NCBI RefSeq assembly: GCF_004168625.1 | Contig: NZ_SDWW01000007.1 | Coordinates: forward strand, 1-64,000 | Direction of reading: 5' to 3' | Source of the DNA: Pengzhenrongella frigida | GTDB taxonomy: Bacteria; Actinomycetota; Actinomycetes; Actinomycetales; Cellulomonadaceae | DNA length: 64,000 nt | Part shown: positions 46,713 through 54,982 of the stretch, piece by piece | Numbering within the stretch: position 1 is the first letter of the stretch | How the letters are laid out: every line of letters begins with the position of its first letter | Notes under the pieces: generated by a model | Database searches by the model: none | Seen by the model: only the letters and a program-made list of their open reading frames with translations | What the model was told of the DNA's origin: nothing | Position numbers and translations under genes: made by a program

Positions 46713-47774
46713 CTACTCCTCGCCCAGCCCGGCGGCGGAGACCGTCGGCACGCCGTCGGCGGTCAGCACCTTGTTGAGCAGGCGGAGGTCGTAGATCCCG
46801 TCCAGGGAGGCCTGCTCGGTCGTGCCTGCGGTGACCCCGGCGGCCAGGAGCGTGTCGAGGGTCGTCGCGAGCGGGTCGACCGAGAACGTGATGTTCGTGA
46901 AGGCCCGCGCGATCACGTCGTCGGACAGCGGCTTGCCGGCGGCCTTCGCGATCTCGGCGTTGACCACCGCCGGGGCCTCACCGGGGTTGGCGTTCAACCA
47001 GTCGACCGAGGCCACCGTGCCGCGCAGCAGGGCCTCGACGGTCTCGGGGTGCTCATCGAGGAAGGCCGTGGCCACGATCAGGTGCGTGGTGAGGAACTTG
47101 CCGTCGGGCCACAGGTCCTTCTCGTCGACCAGGACGTGCGCGCCGGCGTCGAGCACGAGGCGCGAGGCCCACGGTTCGGGCAGCCACGCGCCGTCGAGGT
47201 TGCCGCCGGAGAACAGCTGCAGGGTCGAGGCGTTCTCGGTCGGGGTGATGGTCACGTCCCCGCCGCCGGTGATCGAGTTCTCCAGCCCCTGCTCGGTCAG
47301 CCAGGCACGCAACGCGACGTCCTGCGTGCCGCCGAGCTGCGGGGTCGCCAGCTCGGCGCCCTCGAGGTCGGCGGCGCTGGTGATCCCGTCGCGCACCACG
47401 AGCTGAGCGCCGCCGGAGGTCGAGCCCGCGATGATCCGCAGCGACTCGCCCGAGCTCTTGATGAAGCCGTTGATGGCGGGGTTCGGCCCGATGAACGTGG
47501 CGTCGATGGCCCCGGCGTTGAGCGCCTCGATCGCGGCCGGGCCGGCGTTGAACACCTGCGTGCTGAGCGTGGTGTCGCCGAGCTCGGCGGCGAACAGGCC
47601 CTGCGCGACGCCGACCAGCGCGGGGGCGTGGGTGACGTTGCCGAAGTAGCCGAGCCGCAGCTCGGTGGCCGGCCCCGGGGCGGCTGCCTCGGCGTCGGCA
47701 TCGGTGCTGCAGGCGGTCAGGGCGAGCAGGGGGAGAGCGGTCAGGACGGCGAGGATCTTGGCGGAGATGCGCAT
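46713..47774 (-). CDS. Lipoprotein substrate-binding protein of the sulfur ABC importer
   Basis: 353 residues with a lipoprotein signal (LLALTACS, lipid-modified C22). LRLGYFGNVTHAPALVGVAQGLF and AGPAAIEALNAGAIDATFIGPNPAI are marks of the SsuA/TauA/NrtA (NMT1-like) class, and WLPEPWASRLV is the usual hinge motif. Because no alkanesulfonate monooxygenase lies in the operon, either sulfate itself or a sulfonate degraded elsewhere could be the ligand. Confidence 0.88.
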   Translation of the reverse strand: MRISAKILAVLTALPLLALTACSTDADAEAAAPGPATELRLGYFGNVTHAPALVGVAQGLFAAELGDTTLSTQVFNAGPAAIEALNAGAIDATFIGPNPAINGFIKSSGESLRIIAGSTSGGAQLVVRDGITSAADLEGAELATPQLGGTQDVALRAWLTEQGLENSITGGGDVTITPTENASTLQLFSGGNLDGAWLPEPWASRLVLDAGAHVLVDEKDLWPDGKFLTTHLIVATAFLDEHPETVEALLRGTVASVDWLNANPGEAPAVVNAEIAKAAGKPLSDDVIARAFTNITFSVDPLATTLDTLLAAGVTAGTTEQASLDGIYDLRLLNKVLTADGVPTVSAAGLGEE

Positions 47775-47808
47775 GAGGGGCCTTTCACGGCGGTTCGTAC
47801 CACGTCGG

Positions 47809-49116
47809 TCAGATGGCGTACTGGGCGGGACGGCGCTGCGGACAGCGCGCCTCCGCCAGCGGTTCGCCGACCATCCCGGCGGCGAGCGTCCCGCCGTCGT
47901 GCGCGTCGATGAGCAGGAAGGCGCCGGTCCGGCGCGAGATCACGTACTCCTCGGCGGCGACCGGCGACGCGAGCCGCAGCCGCACCTGCCCGATGTCGTT
48001 CAGGCCCAGCTGGTCGGCCGGGGTGATCTCGGCCGTGTCCAGGTCCAGGCGCCCGACGATGTCGCGCACGACGGCCTGGACGGTGCGGGTCGTGTGCTTG
48101 ACGAGCACGCGCGTGCCGGGCAGCAGCACCCGGTCGGACAGCCACGCGATCGTGGCCTCGAGGTCCCGGGTGGGGACCGGTGCGTCCACGACCGCGGCGA
48201 GCAGGTCGCCGCGGGCGATGTCGAGATCGTCGGCGAGGCGGAGCGCCACCGACTGCGGCGCGAACGCCTCGGCGAGCTCGCCGTCGGCCGTGTCGATGCC
48301 CACCACGGTGCTGGTGCGCCCCGAGGGGAGTGCGACGACGGCATCGCCGACGCGGACGACACCGGACGCGATCTGCCCGGCGTAGCCGCGGTAGTCCCGG
48401 TGGCGGACGTCGCGTGCCGCGCCCTGCGGGCGGAGCACGAGCTGGACGGGAAGCCGGAACGCCTCGTCCGCGACATCGAGGGCCGCGGGGATCTCCTCGA
48501 GCAGCTCGAGCAGGCTCGGGCCGTCGTACCAGGGCGTGCGGGTCGAGCGGTCCACGACGTTGTCGCCGTCGAGCGCCGACACCGGGATGGTCCTGACGTC
48601 GGCCAGGCCGAGATCGGTGGCGGCCGCGGTCACAGCCGCAGCGTGCGCGGCGTAGACGTCGCCGTCGAAGCCGACCAGGTCGATCTTGTTCACCGCCACG
48701 ATCACGTGCGGCACCCGCAGCAGCGAGGCCACCGCGAGGTGCCGGCGGGTCTGCTCGAGCAGGCCCTTGCGGGCGTCGATGAGCAGCACGACGACGTCGG
48801 CCGTGCTCGCGCCGGTGACCGTGTTGCGCGTGTACTGCACGTGCCCGGGGCAGTCGGCGAGGATGAACGAGCGGTTCGCCGTGGCGAAGTAGCGGTAGGC
48901 GACGTCGATCGTGATGCCCTGCTCGCGTTCGGCCCGCAGCCCGTCGGTGAGCAGTGCGAGGTCGGTCGCGACCAGCCCGCGGTCGCGGCTGACCCGCTCG
49001 ACGGCGTCCAGCTGGTCGGCGAGCACGGACTTGGAGTCGTACAGGAGCCGCCCGACGAGCGTGGACTTGCCGTCGTCGACGGAGCCGGCGGTGGCCAACC
49101 TCAACAAGGTGCTCAT
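47809..49116 (-). CDS. cysN: Sulfate adenylyltransferase GTPase subunit
   Basis: EF-Tu-like GTPase that drives ATP sulfurylase. P-loop GSVDDGKST (about 10-18), switch ITIDVAYRYF, DCPGHVQYTRN, and NKIDLVGF. 435 residues, so it is the short form without a fused CysC kinase. The ATG at 49116 shares one base with the cysD stop (TGATG). Confidence 0.95.
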   Translation of the reverse strand: MSTLLRLATAGSVDDGKSTLVGRLLYDSKSVLADQLDAVERVSRDRGLVATDLALLTDGLRAEREQGITIDVAYRYFATANRSFILADCPGHVQYTRNTVTGASTADVVVLLIDARKGLLEQTRRHLAVASLLRVPHVIVAVNKIDLVGFDGDVYAAHAAAVTAAATDLGLADVRTIPVSALDGDNVVDRSTRTPWYDGPSLLELLEEIPAALDVADEAFRLPVQLVLRPQGAARDVRHRDYRGYAGQIASGVVRVGDAVVALPSGRTSTVVGIDTADGELAEAFAPQSVALRLADDLDIARGDLLAAVVDAPVPTRDLEATIAWLSDRVLLPGTRVLVKHTTRTVQAVVRDIVGRLDLDTAEITPADQLGLNDIGQVRLRLASPVAAEEYVISRRTGAFLLIDAHDGGTLAAGMVGEPLAEARCPQRRPAQYAI

Positions 49117-50036
49117 CAGAAGTACCCCTCCTTCTTGCGGTCTTCCATGGCGGCCTCGCTCATGCGGTCGTCGGCCCGGGTCGCGCCGCGCTCGGTGATG
49201 CGGCTCGCGGCGACCTCGACGACGACGTCGTCCACCCCGGCTGCGTCGCTCTCGACGGCACCGGTGCACGACATGTCGCCGACCGTGCGATAGCGCACCC
49301 GACGGGTGACGACCGGTTCGCCCTTGCGGGGCAGCGAGTGCGGTCCGACCCCGAGCCACATGCCGTCGCGCTGGAAGACCTCGCGGTCGTGCGCGTAGTA
49401 CAGCCCGGGCAGGGCGATCTGCTCGGCGGCGATGTACCGCCAGATGTCGAGCTCGGTCCAGTTGCTCAGCGGGAACACCCGCACGTGCTCGCCGACGTCG
49501 TGCCGGCCGTTGTAGAGGTTCCACAGCTCGGGCCGCTGGTTGCGCGGGTCCCACTGGCCGAACTCGTCGCGCAGGGAGTAGATGCGCTCCTTGGCGCGCG
49601 CCTTCTCCTCGTCGCGCCGCCCGCCGCCGAACACGGCGTCGAAGCTGTGCTCCGCGATCGCGTCGAGCAGCGGGAGGGTCTGCAACGGGTTGCGGGTGCC
49701 GTCGGCGCGCGCCCGAAGCCGGCCGTCGTCCAGGTAGTCCTGCACGCGGGCGACCTCGAGCCGTAGCCCGAGCCGGGCGACCTCGGCGTCGCGGTAGGCG
49801 AGCACCTCGGGGAAGTTGTGCCCGGTGTCGACGTGCAGCACCGGGAACGGCACCGGCCCCGGCCAGAACGCCTTGACCGCGAGGTGCAGCATCACGACGG
49901 AGTCCTTGCCGCCGCTGAACAGCAGCACGGGTCGCTCGAACTCGGCGCCCACCTCCCGGAAGATGTGGATCGCCTCGCTCTCCAGGGCTTGAAGCTGGGT
50001 CAGGCGGCGTACGGGTACGGGTACGGCCAGGCTCAT
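49116..50036 (-). CDS. cysD: Sulfate adenylyltransferase small subunit
   Basis: ATP-pyrophosphatase-type adenylyltransferase forming APS with CysN. SGGKDSVVMLHLAVKAF near residue 40, HVDTGHNFPEVLAYRD, the FGGGRRDEEKARAKERIYS block and FPLSNWTELDIWRYI are diagnostic. 306 residues. MSLAVPVP at 50036 is chosen because it forms an ATGA overlap with cysH; the ATG at 50075 lies within cysH. Confidence 0.96.
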   Translation of the reverse strand: MSLAVPVPVRRLTQLQALESEAIHIFREVGAEFERPVLLFSGGKDSVVMLHLAVKAFWPGPVPFPVLHVDTGHNFPEVLAYRDAEVARLGLRLEVARVQDYLDDGRLRARADGTRNPLQTLPLLDAIAEHSFDAVFGGGRRDEEKARAKERIYSLRDEFGQWDPRNQRPELWNLYNGRHDVGEHVRVFPLSNWTELDIWRYIAAEQIALPGLYYAHDREVFQRDGMWLGVGPHSLPRKGEPVVTRRVRYRTVGDMSCTGAVESDAAGVDDVVVEVAASRITERGATRADDRMSEAAMEDRKKEGYF

Positions 50037-50734
50037 GGGTGGATCCCGCATTCGGTCTTGGCCAGTCCGGCCCAACGGCCGGATCGGGGATCGTCACCGG
50101 GGGCGACCCGGTTGGTGCACGGCTGGCAGCCGATCGAGGGGTACCCGTCGGTGAGCAGCGGGTTGAGGGTCACGTTGTGCTCCGTCGCGTACGCGAGCAG
50201 GTCGTCGAAGGTCCACGCGGCCAGCGGGTTGATCTTGACCAGCCCGTGCGCGTCGTCCCAGGTCACGATCGGGGTGCCGGCGCGGCTGGGGGCCTCGTCG
50301 CGGCGCACGCCCGTGACCCAGGCCTCGTACCCGGCCAGCTGGGCCGTGAGGGGCTCCATCTTGCGCATCCGGCAGCAGGCCGCTGGGTCGCGGGCGAACA
50401 GCTCGGCGCCGTACCGCTCGTCCTGCTCGGCGACGGTCAAGGCCGGCAGCACGTCCACGACGTGGATCGGCAGCAGCTTCTCCACGCGGTGCCGCGTGGC
50501 CACGGTCTCGGGAAAGTGGTACCCGGTCTCGAGGAACAGCACGTCCACCCCGGGCGCCGCGAGCGAGACGAGGTGCGGCAGGACGGCGTCGGCCATCGAG
50601 CACGCAACGGCCAGCGAGCCGCCGAACTCGGCCGCCGCCCACTGCGCGACCTCGGTCGCGCTCGCCTCGGCGAGCCGTGGTGCGGCCTCGTCGACGACGG
50701 CGCGCAGCTCCTGCACGCTCCGGCGGGCGCTCAC
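50033..50734 (-). CDS. cysH: Assimilatory adenylylsulfate (APS) reductase
   Basis: Reduces activated sulfate to sulfite. 233 residues. Both halves of the 4Fe-4S motif are present (DPAACCRMRK near 120 and GCQPCT near 205), together with the C-terminal catalytic ECGIH. This signature marks APS rather than PAPS as substrate, in agreement with a CysN lacking the CysC kinase. The GTG overlaps the sir stop (GTGA). Confidence 0.94.
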   Translation of the reverse strand: MSARRSVQELRAVVDEAAPRLAEASATEVAQWAAAEFGGSLAVACSMADAVLPHLVSLAAPGVDVLFLETGYHFPETVATRHRVEKLLPIHVVDVLPALTVAEQDERYGAELFARDPAACCRMRKMEPLTAQLAGYEAWVTGVRRDEAPSRAGTPIVTWDDAHGLVKINPLAAWTFDDLLAYATEHNVTLNPLLTDGYPSIGCQPCTNRVAPGDDPRSGRWAGLAKTECGIHP

Positions 50735-52425
50735 TGCAGGGCCTCCTCGTCGGCGCGGTGCGCCCAGACGGCGAACGTCTCGGGTCCGGCCGGCGTCTCG
50801 ACCCGGTCGGCGACGTAGCGGCGCACGACCCGCTCGACGTACTCGGGGACGCCGTCGGCGGTGACCTTGAGGCCGCGGACCGTGCGGCCGAGCCCGGCCT
50901 CCTCGCGGTCGGCGGAGGCCAGGCCGCCGCCGAGGTGCACCTGGTAGCCGGGCACCTGGGCGCCGTCGTCGTCCATCACGAGCTGGCCCTTGAGGCCGAT
51001 GTCCGCGGTCTGGATCCGGGCGCAGGAGTTGGGGCAGCCGTTGATGTTCAGGCTGATCGGCGTCAGCGCGCCGAGGTCGCCGAGGCGCTCCTCGAGCGAG
51101 CCGATGGTCCGGGTCGCGGTCGCCTTGGTCTCGACGATCGCGAGCTTGCAGAACTCGATGCCGGTGCACGCGATGGTGGACCGGCGGAAGATGCTCGGCT
51201 CGGCCTCGAGGTTGTTCGCGCGCAGGCCGGTGACGACCGCGTCGACCTGCTCGGCCGGCACGTCGAGCACGAGCAGCTTCTGGTGCGGGGTGAGCCGGAT
51301 GCGGTGCGACCCGGCTCCCTCGGCGAGGTCGGCGACCGCGGTGAGGATCGTGCCGGAGACCCGGCCGACGTACGGCGCGGCGCCGATGTAGAACCGGCCG
51401 TCCTTCTGCTCGTGCACGCCGACCTGGTCGCCGGACCGCGTCGGCTGCGGCGCGGGCGGCCCGTCGGGCAACGCGTAGCCGAGGTACTCGTCCTGCAGCA
51501 CCTGGCGCAGCTTGGCCGCACCCCACTCGGCGAGCAGGAACTTCATCCGGGCCTTCGTGCGCAGCCGGCGGAAGCCGTAGTCGCGGAACAGCGAGGTGAC
51601 CGCGAGCCACACGTCCGGCACGCGCTCCTCGGAGACGAACGCACCCAGGCGTTCGCCGAGGCGTGGGCTCACGCTGAGGCCGCCGCCGACCCACAGGTCG
51701 AAACCGACCCCGAGCTCGGGGTGCACCAGTCCGACGAAGCCGACGTCATTGATCTCGTGCACGACGTCCTGGCTCGGGTGGCCGGTGATGGCGGTCTTGA
51801 ACTTGCGCGGCAGGTTCGCGAGCTCCGGGTCGCCGATGTACCGCTTGACGATCTCCCCGATCGCCCACGACGGGTCGATGATCTCGTCGGCGGCGATCCC
51901 GGCGACCGGGCTGCCCAGGATCACGCGCGGCACGTCGCCGCAGGCCTCGGTGGTGCTCAGGCCGACGGCCTCGAGCCGGCGCCAGATCTCCGGCACGTCC
52001 TCGACCCCGATCCAGTGCAGCTGGATGTTGTGCCGGTCGGTGATGTCGGCGGTGTCGCGGGCGAACTCGGTCGAGATCGCGCCGATGGTGCGCAGCTGCT
52101 CGGTGGTGAGCGCGCCGCCGTCGACCCGCACCCGGAGCATGAAGTAGCGGTCCTCGAGCTCGTGCGGCTCGAGGGTGGCGGTCCGGCCGCCGTCGATCCC
52201 GGGCTTGCGCTGCGTGTACAGGCCCCACCAGCGGAACCGGCCGTGCAGGTCGTCGTCGGCGATCGAGTCGAAGCCCTGCGCGGCGTAGACGTTCTCGATG
52301 CGCTCGCGGACGTTGAGCCCGTTGTCGGCGGCCTTCATCGCCTCGTTGCCGTTGAGCGGGGTCTTGCCGTCGACCGCCCATTGGCCGTTGGGCCGGGCGG
52401 TGGTGGTCGTGCGGGGGGCAGTCAT
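50731..52425 (-). CDS. sir: Ferredoxin-dependent sulfite reductase
   Basis: Six-electron reduction of sulfite to sulfide using siroheme and a 4Fe-4S cluster. Two ferredoxin-like/NIR repeats: the N-terminal one has RFRWWGLYTQRK and DRHNIQLHWI, the C-terminal cluster motif is TGIEFCK with NGCPNSC. 564 residues, matching MTB SirA length. ATG at 52425 (MTAPRTTTT); the frame upstream to 52470 lacks a ribosome site. First gene of the operon running to siroheme synthase; its long leader contains two short frames. Confidence 0.94.
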   Translation of the reverse strand: MTAPRTTTTARPNGQWAVDGKTPLNGNEAMKAADNGLNVRERIENVYAAQGFDSIADDDLHGRFRWWGLYTQRKPGIDGGRTATLEPHELEDRYFMLRVRVDGGALTTEQLRTIGAISTEFARDTADITDRHNIQLHWIGVEDVPEIWRRLEAVGLSTTEACGDVPRVILGSPVAGIAADEIIDPSWAIGEIVKRYIGDPELANLPRKFKTAITGHPSQDVVHEINDVGFVGLVHPELGVGFDLWVGGGLSVSPRLGERLGAFVSEERVPDVWLAVTSLFRDYGFRRLRTKARMKFLLAEWGAAKLRQVLQDEYLGYALPDGPPAPQPTRSGDQVGVHEQKDGRFYIGAAPYVGRVSGTILTAVADLAEGAGSHRIRLTPHQKLLVLDVPAEQVDAVVTGLRANNLEAEPSIFRRSTIACTGIEFCKLAIVETKATATRTIGSLEERLGDLGALTPISLNINGCPNSCARIQTADIGLKGQLVMDDDGAQVPGYQVHLGGGLASADREEAGLGRTVRGLKVTADGVPEYVERVVRRYVADRVETPAGPETFAVWAHRADEEALQ

Positions 52426-52531
52426 CGGGGCCTCGGCTCGTGGGAGGGTGCGCGCGAAAGCCCGGGACACGAAAGGGTGTGCGGGGCAGGTTGGTCCGTG
52501 GCGCAGCCGCTGGGGGCCGGCCGGACCCGCG

Positions 52532-52585
52532 TCAGGCGGGAGTCAGGCGGGGGTGGATCGAGGGGTCAGCGACAACAACACGCAC
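52532..52585 (-). CDS. Candidate 17-residue leader peptide upstream of sir
   Basis: A GTG-initiated 18-codon frame (MRVVVADPSIHPRLTPA) lies in the sir leader, directly after a GTGCCC-AC-GGGCAC dyad (52587-52600). Coding status is uncertain; listed because the sir leader otherwise has no explanation. Confidence 0.25.
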   Translation of the reverse strand: MRVVVADPSIHPRLTPA

Positions 52586-52624
52586 GGTGCCCGTGGGCAC
52601 TCGTGGTGGGGGCGCTCGGGGCGC

Positions 52625-52666
52625 TCAGTCGGCTTCGCACGTGATCAGGTTAGGTGCCAATCTCAT
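52625..52666 (-). CDS. Candidate 13-residue leader peptide with Cys codon upstream of sir
   Basis: An ATG-initiated 14-codon frame encodes MRLAPNLITCEAD. It ends about 200 nt before sir and is followed by the dyad at 52587-52600. A Cys codon near the end could sense charged tRNA-Cys, as in mycobacterial cysteine attenuators, but there is only one. The 52426-52775 region has no larger gene. Confidence 0.3.
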   Translation of the reverse strand: MRLAPNLITCEAD

Positions 52667-52762
52667 CTACCGGCCACAAGTGACCGCCCCTTGGGACGTT
52701 AGGCCTGTGACGTCGAGGTTCGCGCGTGATTGGGGGGTTCCGCGCGAGCTGACCAACTGGCC

Positions 52763-52768
52763 TAGATT
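52763..52768 (+). promoter_or_regulatory. -10-like TAGATT 7 nt before the 52776 gene
   Basis: TAGATT-GTGCAGC-GTG, leaderless geometry, no Shine-Dalgarno. Confidence 0.45.
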
Positions 52769-52775
52769 GTGCAGC

Positions 52776-53123
52776 GTGAAACTCGTCTTCGAACTCCTCG
52801 TCGTCCTGCACCTGCTCGGCTGGGCCATCGTCCTCGGTGGCACGCTGACCAACCTGCGGACCCCGCGCATCGCTCCCGGGGTCTTGCACGGGGTCCTGAC
52901 CGCGCTGGTCACCGGGATCGCCATGGTCGGGCTGGCCTCGTCCGGCGTCGTGGACGAGAGCTTCGACAACGCCAAGATCGCGGTCAAGCTGTTCGTCGCG
53001 TTCGTCGCGACCGGGCTCGTGCTGTTCGGCGTCAACCGGCCGGAGCGGGTGACCCGGGGCCTGGTCGGGGCCATCGCCGGGCTCGTGGTGATCAACGTGT
53101 CGGTCGCCGTTCTCTGGTCATGA
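52776..53123 (+). CDS. Small integral membrane protein
   Basis: 115 residues, almost all in four predicted helices (VFELLVVLHLLGWAIVLGG; VLHGVLTALVTGIAMVGLAS; IAVKLFVAFVATGLVLFG; GLVGAIAGLVVINVSVAVLW). No charged catalytic pattern. GTG start; the frame upstream is rejected because it runs through the sir control region. Divergent from sir. Overlaps the next small ORF by ATGA. Confidence 0.75.
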   Translation: MKLVFELLVVLHLLGWAIVLGGTLTNLRTPRIAPGVLHGVLTALVTGIAMVGLASSGVVDESFDNAKIAVKLFVAFVATGLVLFGVNRPERVTRGLVGAIAGLVVINVSVAVLWS

Positions 53124-53221
53124 GGGCGCTGGGTCTGACGGTCCTGGGCTCGACGGTCCTGGGCTCGACGGTCCTGAGCCGTAGGCGCGTTCCGGCGCAC
53201 GGCCCGACGGCGCTCTCGTGA
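53120..53221 (+). CDS. Candidate 33-residue peptide coupled on both sides
   Basis: ATG at 53120 overlaps the preceding TGA (ATGA), and its own TGA overlaps the next GTG (GTGA), so it would bridge the membrane-protein gene and the DUF456 gene without a gap. The product is a hydrophobic LGSTV repeat followed by RRR and a polar tail. It might be a true small membrane peptide, a ribosome-relay ORF that keeps the next gene coupled, or a filler expanded by repeat slippage. Confidence 0.45.
   Translation: MRALGLTVLGSTVLGSTVLSRRRVPAHGPTALS
53129..53173 (+). repeat. 15-bp tandem repeat x3
   Basis: Units at 53129, 53144 and 53159; the last two are identical (CTGGGCTCGACGGTC) and the first differs at two adjacent positions. 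In the frame of the small ORF it encodes LGSTV units. Confidence 0.9.
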
Positions 53222-53700
53222 GCGCGGGCGGCGAACTGGTCGTCGGGCTCGTCCTGCTCGTCGGTCTGTTCGGCGTCGTCGTCCAGGTGCTCCCCGGCGG
53301 GCTGCTCATTCTCGGCGCGATCGCGGTCTGGGCGGTGGTGACCGGGACCGGCTGGGGCTGGGCCGTGCTGGCCGTCGCCGTCGTCGCGACCGCCGTGGCC
53401 GGCGTGGCCAAGTACGTCATCGCCAGCCATCACCTGCGCGGGGCCGGGGTGCCGAGCTCCACGCTGGTGTGGGGCGGGCTGGCCGGCGTCGTGGGCTTCT
53501 TCGTGATCCCCGTCGTCGGGCTGCCGGTCGGTTTCATCCTGGCCGTCTACCTCGCCGAGCTCGCCCGCCTGCGCAGCCAGTCCGCGGCCTGGACCTCCAC
53601 GGTCGCCGCGCTGCGCGCCACCGGCATCACGATCCTGGTCGAGCTCGCCGGTGCCCTGATCGCCGTGGGTGCCTGGCTGCTGGTGGTGCTGCTCACCTGA
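53218..53700 (+). CDS. DUF456 membrane protein
   Basis: 160 residues, about five helices rich in Gly and Val (LVVGLVLLVGLFGVVVQVLPGG; WAVLAVAVVATAVAGVAKYV; LVWGGLAGVVGFFVIPVVGLPVG). The LPG and PVVGLPVGFILAVYLAEL segments fit DUF456. GTG start within a GTGA overlap. Function unknown. Confidence 0.82.
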   Translation: MSAGGELVVGLVLLVGLFGVVVQVLPGGLLILGAIAVWAVVTGTGWGWAVLAVAVVATAVAGVAKYVIASHHLRGAGVPSSTLVWGGLAGVVGFFVIPVVGLPVGFILAVYLAELARLRSQSAAWTSTVAALRATGITILVELAGALIAVGAWLLVVLLT

Positions 53701-53780
53701 CCCAGGCTCACACGCGCGGGAGTCCAGCACGACCGGCCGCACGATCGCGGCCTCGCACGCACGCAGGGGAAGGCACCACC

Positions 53781-54395
53781 ATGCAGCTGAACGACCTGAC
53801 CAAGAGAGCCCTCGTCGGAGTCACCGGAGTCGTGGCCGTCGCCGCCCTGCTGACCGGCTGCGGGGCATCGGACAGGCCCGACCCGGCCGCCGCGAGCCAG
53901 ACCGCCGCGAGCGACGGGGAAGCGACTGGAGACGGTGCGGGCTCTGCCGAGAAGGCCGACTCGGACGCCTATGTCGACGACTACGACCCCGAGAAGGTGC
54001 TGATCGAGCACGACTACCCGCTGGTCAAGAACCCCGAGGACATCACGACGGTCGGCGTGGAGTCGCTCGTGGTCGAGGGCAAGACGATGACGCTGCGGCT
54101 CGTGGTCAGCCCGACCTTCGACTCGCAGCCCACCTCCGAGACGGTGACCTTCCTCGAGGCGTTCAACGACACCTTCCGGCCCGTCCTGCTGGATCGCACG
54201 AACCTCAAGCAGTACTCGATCGTCGGCGATCAGACCGGCGTCGGGCTCAAGACGGACATGCATGCCGAGGTGATGAACGGCGGGTCGGCGCTCGCCTGGT
54301 TCGTGTTCGCGGCGCCGGAGGACGACATCGAGACGATCGATCTGCAGCTCGACTCCTCGTGGCCCGAGATCCGCGACGTCCCGATCACCCGATGA
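53781..54395 (+). CDS. Secreted lipoprotein of unknown function
   Basis: 204 residues. Lipoprotein signal with ALLTGC (C27), a disordered Ala/Ser/Asp linker (28-60), then a beta-rich domain (VGVESLVVEGKTMTLRLVVSPTFDSQ, FVFAAPEDDIETIDLQLDSS). GGGGAAGG lies 8-15 nt before the ATG. Its stop overlaps the start of the OmpA-domain gene, so the two probably act together at the envelope. Confidence 0.8.
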   Translation: MQLNDLTKRALVGVTGVVAVAALLTGCGASDRPDPAAASQTAASDGEATGDGAGSAEKADSDAYVDDYDPEKVLIEHDYPLVKNPEDITTVGVESLVVEGKTMTLRLVVSPTFDSQPTSETVTFLEAFNDTFRPVLLDRTNLKQYSIVGDQTGVGLKTDMHAEVMNGGSALAWFVFAAPEDDIETIDLQLDSSWPEIRDVPITR

Positions 54396-54976
54396 GCGGC
54401 CGACGGCGAATCGGCGCTGCCACCGCGGGCGCTGCCCTCGCCTGCACGATGGCGCTCGTCGCGAGCCCGGCGTGGGCCTCGGGTGGCGGAGAGCCCGAGG
54501 ACGTCCCGGTGCCCACGACGAGCGAGCTCGCCGCATCGGTCCGCGTGCTCTCCCTGGAACCGGCGCGGGTCTTCTCGCTCGACGGGCTGGTCTCGACCAT
54601 CGATGACACCCGGACCGACGGTGCCGAGACCGTGATCACGCTCGCCTCGGACATCCTGTTCGACACGAGCGCGTTCGAGCTGCCGCCGGGGGCGGGGGAC
54701 ACGCTCGGGGCGATCGTCGCGACGGTGCCCCAGGGGGCCGCGGTGTCCGTGGTCGGTCACACCGACTCCGTCTCGGACGACGCCAGCAACCAGGTCCTGT
54801 CGGAGCAGCGCGCGAACGCGGTCGCCCAGGCCATGGCGGTGGCCCGGCCCGACCTGTCCCTCACCGTGAGCGGCCGGGGTGAGAGCGACCTGATCGCGAG
54901 CGAGTCGGCCGGTGGCGAGGTCGACCCGGCGGGTCGCGCCAAGAACCGTCGGGTGGAGATCCGGTTCGCGAGCTGA
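54392..54976 (+). CDS. Secreted OmpA-family peptidoglycan-binding protein
   Basis: 194 residues. Sec signal (about 1-30, AGAALACTMALVASPAWA-S) and an OmpA C-terminal domain (about 80-194): ITLASDILFDTSAFELPP, VVGHTDSVSDDASNQVLSEQRA with the Asp that contacts diaminopimelate-type peptides, and a final KNRRVEIRF. Anchors noncovalently to the wall. Coupled to the lipoprotein gene by ATGA. A hairpin follows the stop. Confidence 0.88.
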   Translation: MSGRRRIGAATAGAALACTMALVASPAWASGGGEPEDVPVPTTSELAASVRVLSLEPARVFSLDGLVSTIDDTRTDGAETVITLASDILFDTSAFELPPGAGDTLGAIVATVPQGAAVSVVGHTDSVSDDASNQVLSEQRANAVAQAMAVARPDLSLTVSGRGESDLIASESAGGEVDPAGRAKNRRVEIRFAS

Positions 54977-54982
54977 GCCGCG

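Noticed and set aside
52640-52660. DtxR/IdeR iron box upstream of sir
   Set aside because: Only a left half (TCAGGTTAG) resembles the consensus; no right arm.
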